From contig JAJDNI010000042.1 in the NCBI GenBank assembly GCA_022340755.1, positions 1-32,386 on the forward strand: 32,386 bases of DNA. Reading direction: 5' to 3'. Source of the DNA: Gemmatimonadota bacterium (GTDB lineage Bacteria > Gemmatimonadota > Gemmatimonadetes > Longimicrobiales > Gaopeijiaceae). The translations under genes and the position numbers were made by a program. The notes under the pieces were generated by a model. That model had not been told where the DNA came from and ran no database searches. It worked only from the letters and a program-made list of their open reading frames with translations. Of the stretch, positions 7,901 through 14,669 are shown piece after piece. Numbering within the stretch: the stretch's first letter is position 1; every line of letters starts with the position of its first letter.

Positions 7901-8466
7901 GGCTCGCCGATCACCAGACGCGCGTCGGCCACCTTGTCGATGAGCTCGGGGTCGTGCGACGCCATGAGCACGGCGGTTCCGGCGGCCTTCTCCGTAAGCA
8001 GGCGCTGGGCGAGCCACTCTCGACCGCGCACGTCCAGGCGCTGCTCCGGCTCGTCCAGCACGAGGAGCTTCCGGGGCCGGACGAAGCAGGACGCGAGGGC
8101 GAGTCGCCGGCGCTGACCGCTGGAAAGGGTGGCCGGAAGCTGATCCCGGGCCGACTCCAGGCCGAGCTCGGTGACCACCTCTTGCACCCACGCGGGGTCC
8201 CCGCCATGGGCGTAGGCGAGAAGCTCCAGGTGCTCGACGACGGAGAGATCCGGGAAGAAGTCCATGTCGTCCAGCGTGACGGCCATGGCGGCGCGCACGT
8301 CGGGGTCGGTCTCGTCCAGCGGCCGCCCCTCGAGGAGCACCTCCCCGGCGTCGGGGCGGTCCGCCCCCACGATGCACCTCAACAGGGTCGTCTTGCCGGC
8401 GCCATTGGGCCCGAGCACGACGAGAACCTGTCCCGCCGGCAGGGAGAAGCCGATGTCATCGAGCAC
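7897..8466 (-). CDS. ABC transporter ATP-binding protein (start probably upstream)
   Basis: 189 residues from GTG 8466, the first standard start in the frame. Walker A is GPNGAGKTT (19-27), the signature LSSGQ (114-118, Ser for the usual Gly), Walker B LLVLDEP (134-140) and the H-loop His171 (MASHD). The Q-loop region reads VTLDDMDFF and lacks the usual Gln. From 8466 the protein would miss its first beta strand. The frame upstream encodes TLTVRGLTRKFGSL, a normal ABC N-terminus, and reaches an in-frame stop at 8524-8526. The only good ribosome-binding site (GGGAGG, 8519-8524) precedes an ACG codon at 8511, so translation may start there (204 residues). It energises the permease encoded immediately downstream, with a GTGA overlap at 7897-7900. 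Confidence 0.88.
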   Translation of the reverse strand: MLDDIGFSLPAGQVLVVLGPNGAGKTTLLRCIVGADRPDAGEVLLEGRPLDETDPDVRAAMAVTLDDMDFFPDLSVVEHLELLAYAHGGDPAWVQEVVTELGLESARDQLPATLSSGQRRRLALASCFVRPRKLLVLDEPEQRLDVRGREWLAQRLLTEKAAGTAVLMASHDPELIDKVADARLVIGEP

Positions 8467-8508
8467 GACGAGGCTGCCGAACTTCCGGGTGAGCCCACGT
8501 ACGGTGAG

Positions 8509-8524
8509 CGTTTCGCGACCTCCC
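8509..8524 (-). promoter_or_regulatory. Ribosome-binding site aimed at an ACG codon
   Basis: On the minus strand GGGAGG (8519-8524) overlaps an in-frame TAG and is followed 7 bases later by ACG (8511-8509), in frame with the complete ABC ATPase. No ATG, GTG or TTG occurs between the TAG and GTG 8466. Either ACG is used as a rare start, or it is a mutated or misread ATG (one base change). Confidence 0.5.
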
Positions 8525-8617
8525 TACCTGATGAACGGGTCTCGGACAAAGACGCACGCGAGTCTACCGCGGTCGCTCGATTCGAACAACCGATCGCTCT
8601 CCGACGTGAAGCTCCCC

Positions 8618-9661
8618 TCAGCGGCTGTAGTTCAGGATCGGCAGCACGCTGAAGGAGTCCTTGTTGCGGGCGATGTTGATGAGCCCCACCTGCAGGCCGT
8701 GCAGCTCGTCCGCGATGTTGAGCAAGCCGATGCAGAGGCCGCGCTGCTGGCCGTCGCGGATGTCGTTGAACGCCGCCACGCTGACGCCGTGGAGGGTGCC
8801 GCCCTCGGAGATCTTGAAGTAGCCCGGTGCGATGACGAGGCCGGTCACGTCCTCGCCGCCGGCGGCCGCGCCCGCGAGGATGACGCCGGTGACCCTGGGG
8901 GCGCCGGCGCCCACGCCCCCGATTGCGAGCCCCATCAGCTCGCCGCCCGCGCCCACGCCCACGCCACCGATGGCCACGCCGGTGAGATCGCCACCGGCAC
9001 CCACGCCCACGCCGCCCAGGAGGATCCCCGTCACATCGGCTCCCGACCCCACGCCCACGCCGCCGATCATGACGCCGGTCACGTCTCCGCTGGCGCCCAC
9101 CCCTACACCGCCGATGGCGACGCCGGTCAGGCGTCCTCCTCCGCCCGCGCCTACGCCACCGATCATCACGCCATGGATGTCGCCGCCGGCTCCGGCGCCG
9201 ACGCCCCCGATGGCGAGACCCCTCAGGTCGCCCCCCGTGCCGACACCCACGCCCCCGATGGCGATTCCGCTGACGCGGTCACCGGCGCCCATGCCGATGG
9301 CACTCAGGCCGACGCCCGAGAACGTGTGGTCGGCGGAGATGCCCGCACCCACGGCCAGCCCGCTGATGTCGCCGGCTCCGGTGAGGGGGACGCCGAGCGC
9401 CAGCCCCTTCACCACGCCTTCCGCAGGCTCGTACGGGGCCCAGATGGTGGCGTTGATGCCCCGCACCAGCTCCAGCCGGCTGTCGCGGAAGTTCAGCCGC
9501 AAGCCGTCGAGGCGGGGCACGTCACCGATGCCCAGTCCCACGTTACCCACGGCGATCTTGAGGCCCTGGGCCTGGAGCGGTCGGGGGGTGGAGGGAATGA
9601 GGATCGCGGAGAAGAAGGCGATGGCGGGCAGCACGCGAAGAACCTGGACTCGGGTGCGCAC
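8618..9661 (-). CDS. Exported glycine-rich 16-residue repeat protein (beta-solenoid-like)
   Basis: 347 residues from the GTG at 9661, with AGGAG seven bases upstream. Residues 1-32 are a signal peptide ending PLQAQ. After an N-terminal segment (33-94) the protein consists of 16-residue repeats. Eight are very regular (127-254, pattern GGDLTGVAIGGVGVGA), with looser copies at 95-126 and 255-286. The C-terminus GLCIGLLNIADELHGLQVGLINIARNKDSFSVLPILNYSR resembles, from memory, the LA_2272-type surface-repeat proteins. A strictly periodic V/I-x-G pattern suggests a stacked beta coil exposed in the envelope. No catalytic site is seen and no function is assigned. It sits between two ABC transporter pairs on the same strand, 73 bases after the upstream permease stop. 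Confidence 0.75.
   Translation of the reverse strand: MRTRVQVLRVLPAIAFFSAILIPSTPRPLQAQGLKIAVGNVGLGIGDVPRLDGLRLNFRDSRLELVRGINATIWAPYEPAEGVVKGLALGVPLTGAGDISGLAVGAGISADHTFSGVGLSAIGMGAGDRVSGIAIGGVGVGTGGDLRGLAIGGVGAGAGGDIHGVMIGGVGAGGGGRLTGVAIGGVGVGASGDVTGVMIGGVGVGSGADVTGILLGGVGVGAGGDLTGVAIGGVGVGAGGELMGLAIGGVGAGAPRVTGVILAGAAAGGEDVTGLVIAPGYFKISEGGTLHGVSVAAFNDIRDGQQRGLCIGLLNIADELHGLQVGLINIARNKDSFSVLPILNYSR
8900..9283 (-). repeat. Eight in-frame 48-bp coding repeats
   Basis: Eight consecutive 48-base units encode residues 127-254 of the Gly-rich protein, each 16 residues long with GVxIGGVGxGx at its core. The period is exact with no insertions. The DNA copies are similar but not identical, so the array is old enough to have drifted at third positions while the protein pattern held. 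Confidence 0.85.
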
Positions 9662-9734
9662 GTCGAAGCTCCTGTGATGTCGGTTCCGGGTGTCGCAGGA
9701 CCCTACGGTACCCCGCCGAGGGCGGTTTCGGCCC

Positions 9735-10784
9735 TCAGTGCCAGCGGAAGACCCGGAGCGCCAGTGCGAAGGAGGCGCCGCCCCACAGCGCGCAAATGGC
9801 CAGGGGCACAGCCAGGGCGCCCAGGGAAGCGCCCTCGATCATCACGCCCCGGAGGGCGTCGTTCAGCGCCGTCAGGGGAAGCGCCCGGATGAACGGCTGC
9901 ATGGCCGCCGGGAAGCGGGAGGAGGAGAAGAAAACGCCGGACAGCACCCACATAGGGAGCATCACGAGGTTCATGAGTCCCGATACCGCCTCCGCTGTCT
10001 GTGCCCTGCTTGCCGTCAGCAGGCCCATCCCGGCGAAGCACATGGCACCCAGGAGCGCCACCACACCCAGACTCAGCACGGATCCCCGCACCGGAACCCC
10101 GAAGACCGCCGCCGCGAAGCCCAGGAGCACCACCACTTCGGGGAGCAGCAGGATGAGTCGCGCCGAGATGAACGAGAGCAGGTACTGGCTCCGCCGCATG
10201 GGGGACGCCAGCAGGCGCTTCATGAGCTTCCGCCGGCGCGCGTCCACCACGGAGTATCCGCACCCCCACATCCCCGTGCTCATGAGGTTGAGGCCCAGAA
10301 GCCCGGGGATGAGGAAGTCGATATAGCGCGCTCCCCGCTGGGTCACCAGGCGGTCGCGGGTGACGCGCACGTCCTCGCGTCCCTCCGCACGCTGCAGCGC
10401 GTTGTCGGTGGCGAGGCGGGCCAGGCGGCTGTCCGAGCGTGTCGGGTCGAATCGGTAGACCAGGGAGTCGCCCGGCACCACGACCAGGGCGACCTGCCCG
10501 GTGCGCAGCTCCTCCTGGGCGACTTCGGGTGACACCACCGACGCGGCGAAGCCGCCGGTGGCCTGTAGGTCGTCCAACAGGGCTTCGGCGCCCGGCCCCG
10601 ACTCCACCGCGACGTGGATCGTCTCGGCCGGCCTGTTCCGGAACGCCAGCCCCAGCGCGAGGGCCAGGAGCACGGGGAATGCGAAGACCCAGAAGAGCAC
10701 CTCGGGCTGGCGCAGCTGCTCGCGGAAGCGGGCGAGGGTGAGCTCACGCAGGGGGTCCAGATACCGCCTCAGGGAGCCGCTCAC
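9735..10784 (-). CDS. ABC-2 type transporter permease
   Basis: 349 residues from the GTG at 10784, overlapping the ATPase stop (GTGA 10781-10784). The layout is that of an ABC-2 (DrrB/YhfI-like) exporter subunit: TM1 at about 30-50 (VLFWVFAFPVLLALALGLAF), a periplasmic domain of about 120 residues, then five spans starting near FLIPGLLGLNLMSTGMWGCGYSVVDARRRKLMKRLLASPMRRSQYL, the typical cytoplasmic loop that contacts the ATPase. The end contains the usual PLTALNDALRGVMIEG before the last span. It forms an exporter with the ATPase encoded just upstream. The substrate is unknown; relatives export drugs, lipids or polysaccharides. Confidence 0.92.
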   Translation of the reverse strand: MSGSLRRYLDPLRELTLARFREQLRQPEVLFWVFAFPVLLALALGLAFRNRPAETIHVAVESGPGAEALLDDLQATGGFAASVVSPEVAQEELRTGQVALVVVPGDSLVYRFDPTRSDSRLARLATDNALQRAEGREDVRVTRDRLVTQRGARYIDFLIPGLLGLNLMSTGMWGCGYSVVDARRRKLMKRLLASPMRRSQYLLSFISARLILLLPEVVVLLGFAAAVFGVPVRGSVLSLGVVALLGAMCFAGMGLLTASRAQTAEAVSGLMNLVMLPMWVLSGVFFSSSRFPAAMQPFIRALPLTALNDALRGVMIEGASLGALAVPLAICALWGGASFALALRVFRWH

Positions 10785-11719
10785 GTGTCTCTCAGATGCC
10801 GGCCCGTGAGGCTCAGGAACAGGTCCTCGAGGCTGGCTTGATGGGTGAGGAGCTCCGTCATGGCGACGCCACGCCGCTCGAGCTCCACCATGAGGGCGGG
10901 AATCACGCAGTGGGGCTCCGCCGCGGTGAGGGTGTAGCGGGGACCGTCGTGCCGGACCGCCTCGACTCCGGGTAGTGCGGCGAGCACGGACTCGGGGAGG
11001 GAGGGCGCTCCGTCACCGAGGGCGAACTCGATCACGTGGTCGGCACCCAGAGAGGCGATGAGCTCCCTGGGAGAGCCCAGGGCGATGACCTTGCCGTGAT
11101 CCATGACGGCTACGTGCTCGCAGAGTCGCTCCGCTTCCTCCATGTAGTGCGTGGTGAGGACCACCGTGCCTCCCCGGCTCTTGAACTGCTCGATGACGTC
11201 CCAGAGCTGGCGGCGGGACTGCGGATCGAGGCCGGTCGTGGGCTCATCCAGGAACAGGATGTCCGGGTTGCCCACCAGCGCGCACGCGATGGCCAGCCTC
11301 TGGCGCTGGCCGCCGGAGAGCTTCTCCACCCACGCGTCCCGCTTCTCCCCGAGCTCGACGACGTCGAGGATCTCCTCCACGTCGTGGCCCTCGCTGTAGA
11401 AGCTGCGGAAGAGGCGGATCACCTCCACCACCTTGAGCCGCTCGGCGAGCCGGGTCTCCTGGAGGGCCACGCCCATACGCTCTCGCAGGGCGATGGCGTC
11501 GCGCTCCCAGCACAGCCCGAGCACCTCGACCTCGCCCCCGTCGGGTGCCACCAGCCCCTCGATCATCTCCACCGTGGTGGTCTTTCCCGCGCCATTGGGA
11601 CCCAGAAGGCCGAAGCACTCGCCGGAGGGCACGTCCAGATCGATGCCATCGACGGCGATCACGTCCTTGTAGCGCTTGGCCAGGGAACGGCAGCGGATCG
11701 CAGGCGGAGCGGAAGACAT
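10781..11719 (-). CDS. ABC transporter ATP-binding protein (DrrA/CcmA-like)
   Basis: 312 residues from the ATG at 11719. The start codon lacks a strong ribosome-binding site, but the fold begins right after it (AIRCRSLAKRYKDVIAVDGIDLDV). Walker A is GPNGAGKTT (40-48), the Q-loop ALQETRL near Gln87, the signature LSGGQRQRLAIA (134-145), Walker B ILFLDEPTTGLDP (154-166) and the H-loop His191 (TTHYMEEAERL). About 90 residues follow the core domain, as in DrrA-type ATPases with a C-terminal accessory domain. It powers the ABC-2 permease encoded immediately downstream. The upstream oxidoreductase gene ends 44 bases before this start on the same strand, so read-through from it is likely. Confidence 0.95.
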   Translation of the reverse strand: MSSAPPAIRCRSLAKRYKDVIAVDGIDLDVPSGECFGLLGPNGAGKTTTVEMIEGLVAPDGGEVEVLGLCWERDAIALRERMGVALQETRLAERLKVVEVIRLFRSFYSEGHDVEEILDVVELGEKRDAWVEKLSGGQRQRLAIACALVGNPDILFLDEPTTGLDPQSRRQLWDVIEQFKSRGGTVVLTTHYMEEAERLCEHVAVMDHGKVIALGSPRELIASLGADHVIEFALGDGAPSLPESVLAALPGVEAVRHDGPRYTLTAAEPHCVIPALMVELERRGVAMTELLTHQASLEDLFLSLTGRHLRDT

Positions 11720-11763
11720 GGCAGATGATGACGCCGCGCCGCGTCTGCGGGAAGGGGTGAGGG

Positions 11764-13005
11764 CTACCCCTTCCAGACCCCCCGGGCGACCTTGGGCACC
11801 CAGCCGTCCAGGCCGCGGGCGGGGAAGCGCAGAGTGCGCGCCTCTTCGGCGCTCCGGTAGGCGGTCATGAGGAGCTTCACCGTCTCCAGGCCGTCCTCGA
11901 AGGTCAGATACGGTTTCCGCCCCGCGAGGAAGCACCGGACCATGTGACGATCCTCGGCCTCGTAGCCGTAGGTGCCGGGCTCGTTGGTCACCACGGGCAT
12001 CATGCCCGTCTCGGCGTTCTGCTTCTCCACCAGGTCCTCGCCGGCCTCGCCCACGACCTCACGGCTGAAGAAGAGCCGCAAGCCGCTGTCCAGGGTGTTC
12101 CAGGACATGGAGTACTCGGGCCCCAGCAGCTCGGCGGAGAGACGGAGCCCGGCACCCACGTAGCTCCACGAGGTCGTCGCCTCGCCGATCACCGTGAAGC
12201 CGTCCGCCGTCCGGTACTCCACGGTGGCGGTGGCGAAGTCGTCGGCGGGATGGCGCGTGTAGTCCACGTCCCGGCCCATCGTTCGACTGAGGCGGCGCGC
12301 GTACTCCGGGCGCGACCACTTCAGGCTGGCGATGTGCGCGCTCACCCGCACGGGCCGCACCGAGCGACGCGGCGCCCCGGGCGCGGTGAGCAGGTGGCGC
12401 ACCAGCTCCAGCGAGTGGCACATCATGTCGTTGAGGACGCCGCCGCCCTGGAGCGCGCCCTGCCAGAACCAGGGCATGTGTGGCCCGTTGTGCTCCTCCG
12501 CCGCCCGCGCCAGGTACGGACGCCCCGTGACGGCAGCGCCACGCGCCCAGACGAGCTGGCGGCCGTGCTCCACCTGCGGCGCGAAGACCTGATTCTCCAG
12601 GTATCCGGTACGCAGGCGAACCCGGCGCGTAAGCTCCAGCAGCCGCTTCGCCTCGGCCACGTTGCGCGCAAGGGGCTTTTCGCAGGCGAGGCCCCGGAGC
12701 TCGCCGCGACCGCGCCCCAGAGTGTCGACGATCTCCTCGACGTTCTGGACCCGGGTGTGGTTGGGACCGCACAGCCAGATGGCGTCCACCGCCCGGTCCG
12801 CGACCATGGCGGCGACGGACCGGTGGGCTCGTGTGTCTCCCAGGTCCAGGTCCCGGGCCAATGCCGCGGCGTCCTCGCGGTGGCGCCTGTGGGGACTCCA
12901 GACGCCGCGGATCTCCGCGTCTCGGACAGCCGTGAACGCCTGGATGTGGGCGCGGGCGTTGTAGCCGCTGCCCACGATGCCGATGCCGAGGGGCTTCCTG
13001 CTCAT
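11764..13005 (-). CDS. Gfo/Idh/MocA family oxidoreductase
   Basis: 413 residues from the ATG at 13005. The N-terminal Rossmann domain opens with GIGIVGSGYNARAH (7-20), the NAD(P)-binding loop of the family. CEKPLA (EKP at 109-111) holds the conserved Lys of Gfo/Idh/MocA enzymes. The C-terminal half carries GGGVLNDMMCHSLEL, matching the usual GGGxxxDxGxH segment with the catalytic-region His, and then the large beta-sheet dimer domain. Such enzymes oxidise or reduce sugars, inositols or related compounds with NAD(P) in the cytoplasm; the substrate cannot be read from the sequence. No transport or sugar genes flank it to help. It is divergent from the beta-lactamase-fold gene and lies 44 bases upstream of the ABC ATPase. 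Confidence 0.93.
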   Translation of the reverse strand: MSRKPLGIGIVGSGYNARAHIQAFTAVRDAEIRGVWSPHRRHREDAAALARDLDLGDTRAHRSVAAMVADRAVDAIWLCGPNHTRVQNVEEIVDTLGRGRGELRGLACEKPLARNVAEAKRLLELTRRVRLRTGYLENQVFAPQVEHGRQLVWARGAAVTGRPYLARAAEEHNGPHMPWFWQGALQGGGVLNDMMCHSLELVRHLLTAPGAPRRSVRPVRVSAHIASLKWSRPEYARRLSRTMGRDVDYTRHPADDFATATVEYRTADGFTVIGEATTSWSYVGAGLRLSAELLGPEYSMSWNTLDSGLRLFFSREVVGEAGEDLVEKQNAETGMMPVVTNEPGTYGYEAEDRHMVRCFLAGRKPYLTFEDGLETVKLLMTAYRSAEEARTLRFPARGLDGWVPKVARGVWKG

Positions 13006-13027
13006 GGTGAGAGGATACCGGGGGCCG

Positions 13028-13057
13028 CGGACACCGGCCAGACACGCGCCCTATATT
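13028..13057 (+). promoter_or_regulatory. Putative promoter of the serine hydrolase gene
   Basis: TATATT (13052-13057) stands out in GC-rich DNA as a -10 box. CGGACA (13028-13033) is a weak -35 candidate with an 18-base spacer. The leader would be about 45 bases before the ATG at 13107. The same AT patch read on the other strand (TATAGG) may serve the divergent oxidoreductase. Confidence 0.35.
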
Positions 13058-13106
13058 GGCCAGCCCAGGGCTTCGGACTTCACGGTATCAGCGACAGGAG
13101 ACTTCG

Positions 13107-14669
13107 ATGCATCGCCCCGCCAGCCCCGTTCCGTCGACCGTCCGTCTTCGTGTCGCCGCCTTCCTGGGCGCGTCCGTCCTGTCGTGGGCCGCCCTGGCGG
13201 GGTGCGCCTCGGCAGCGGGCGCGCAGACCATCGCCTATCCGAGCCCTCCCGCCTACGAGCCGAACCCGGCGGTGGACCGGATCTTCGCGGAATGGGACAA
13301 GCCCGGGTCCCCGGGGTGCGCGCTGGGCGTCATGCGCGACGGCGGCTTCATCTACGAGCGCGGCTACGGCATGGCGAACCTCGACTACGAGGTCCCGAAC
13401 ACCACGCGCATGGTGTACTACATCGGGTCCGACTCGAAGCAGTTCACGGCGGCCAGCATCGCGCTTCTCTCACTCCAGGGACGCATCTCGCTGTCCGACG
13501 ACATCCGCGAGTACGTGCCGGAGATGCCGGACTACGGCACACCCGTGACCATCGCCGACCTGGTTCATCACACCAGCGGCATCCGTGACATCTACACGCT
13601 CATGTCCCTGGCGGGGCTCCGCCTGGAGGACGTCTTTCCGGACAGCGCGGCCCTGGCCCTCATCGCCCGGCAGAAGGAGCTGAACTTCAAGCCCGGCACC
13701 GATTACCTGTACAGCAACTCGGGCTACTGGCTGCTGGGGGAGATCGTGAAAAGGGTGACCGGAGAGTCCCTCCGGGTGTTCGCGGACAGCGCCATATTCA
13801 AGCCCCTGGGGATGACCCACACCCACTTCCACGACATGCCGGGCCACGTCATGCCCTGGCGTGCCATGAGCTACGAGCGCGACGGCCGGGGGGGCTTCCG
13901 CATCAGCTACCTGCAGAACTTCGACAAGATCGGGGCGGGAGGGCTCTACTCCACGGTCGAGGACCTGCAGAAGTGGGACGAGAACTACTACACCCATCAG
14001 GTGGGGGGTGACGCCCTCCAGCGGGTCATCCACCAGCGGGGGGTGCTGGCCAACGGCGACACGCTCAGCTACGCCTTCGGCAACGAGATCTCGACGTACC
14101 GTGGTCTCCCCGTCGAGGAGCACGGCGGCGCCATGATGGGCTACAAGGCGTATATTCTGCGCTTTCCCGAGCAGCACTTCTCGGTCATCGAGACGTGCAA
14201 TCTCGGAGACATCAACCCCGGCCCCCTCGCACACCAGGTCGCCGACGTCTACCTGGCGGACGCGCTGGGCCCCGAGCCGCCGGCACGCCGGCGGCCGACC
14301 CGACCCCCCGCCGACAGCGCGACGTGGGCGCCCAGCGAGGCGGCGATCGCCGCCTTCGCGGGTGAGTACTACAGCGACGAGCTGGACGTCACGTACCATC
14401 TGGCCGTGAAGGACGGGCGGCTCACGCTTAGCTACCGCGCCACCCCGGAGCGCGCGCTCCGGCCGCAGACACCCGACACGTTCCGCGCGGGGTCGCTGGT
14501 GCTGACGTTCCGCAGGGACGCTTCCGGAACGCCTGCGGGCTTCGAGGTGGAAGCCGGGCGCGTGCAGCACATGAGGTTCGTGCGGAGGCAGACGATCCCG
14601 AGTGGCCTCGGGCCCTACTTCTTATTTCCGTCCTCTCCCTCTTCGTCTCCCTCCTCCTCCTTGAAGTAG
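13107..14669 (+). CDS. Beta-lactamase-fold serine hydrolase, lipoprotein
   Basis: 520 residues from the ATG at 13107, with ACAGGAG six bases upstream. The signal sequence ends ALAGC, a perfect lipobox with Cys33, so it is probably a lipoprotein. The class C beta-lactamase / D-Ala-D-Ala carboxypeptidase domain spans about 50-400: Ser108-x-x-Lys111 (GSDSKQF), Tyr202-x-Asn204 (YSNSGYWLLGEIV) and His339-Gly-Gly (EEHGGAMMGYK). A C-terminal lipocalin-like domain follows (AAIAAFAGEYYSDELDVTYHLAVKDGRL). Related proteins are esterases or peptidases acting on cell-wall or small amide substrates; activity on antibiotics cannot be assumed. The last ~18 residues are Ser/Pro-only and overlap the end of the convergent CoA-hydrolase gene by 55 bases. 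Confidence 0.93.
   Translation: MHRPASPVPSTVRLRVAAFLGASVLSWAALAGCASAAGAQTIAYPSPPAYEPNPAVDRIFAEWDKPGSPGCALGVMRDGGFIYERGYGMANLDYEVPNTTRMVYYIGSDSKQFTAASIALLSLQGRISLSDDIREYVPEMPDYGTPVTIADLVHHTSGIRDIYTLMSLAGLRLEDVFPDSAALALIARQKELNFKPGTDYLYSNSGYWLLGEIVKRVTGESLRVFADSAIFKPLGMTHTHFHDMPGHVMPWRAMSYERDGRGGFRISYLQNFDKIGAGGLYSTVEDLQKWDENYYTHQVGGDALQRVIHQRGVLANGDTLSYAFGNEISTYRGLPVEEHGGAMMGYKAYILRFPEQHFSVIETCNLGDINPGPLAHQVADVYLADALGPEPPARRRPTRPPADSATWAPSEAAIAAFAGEYYSDELDVTYHLAVKDGRLTLSYRATPERALRPQTPDTFRAGSLVLTFRRDASGTPAGFEVEAGRVQHMRFVRRQTIPSGLGPYFLFPSSPSSSPSSSLK

Noticed and set aside
8900-9283. 48-bp repeats as a non-coding array
   Set aside because: They are in frame, with no gaps, within a coding gene having a signal peptide.
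8832-9677. Plus-strand frame with Pro/Thr repeats (PPAPTPTPP)
   Set aside because: It is the exact antisense of the Gly-rich repeat protein, whose signal peptide, ribosome-binding site and C-terminal motif support the minus strand.
9718-9736. Small hairpin (GAGGGC/GCCCTC) at the end of the ABC-2 permease gene
   Set aside because: Only six pairs, overlapping the stop codon, without a T tract; too weak to call a terminator.
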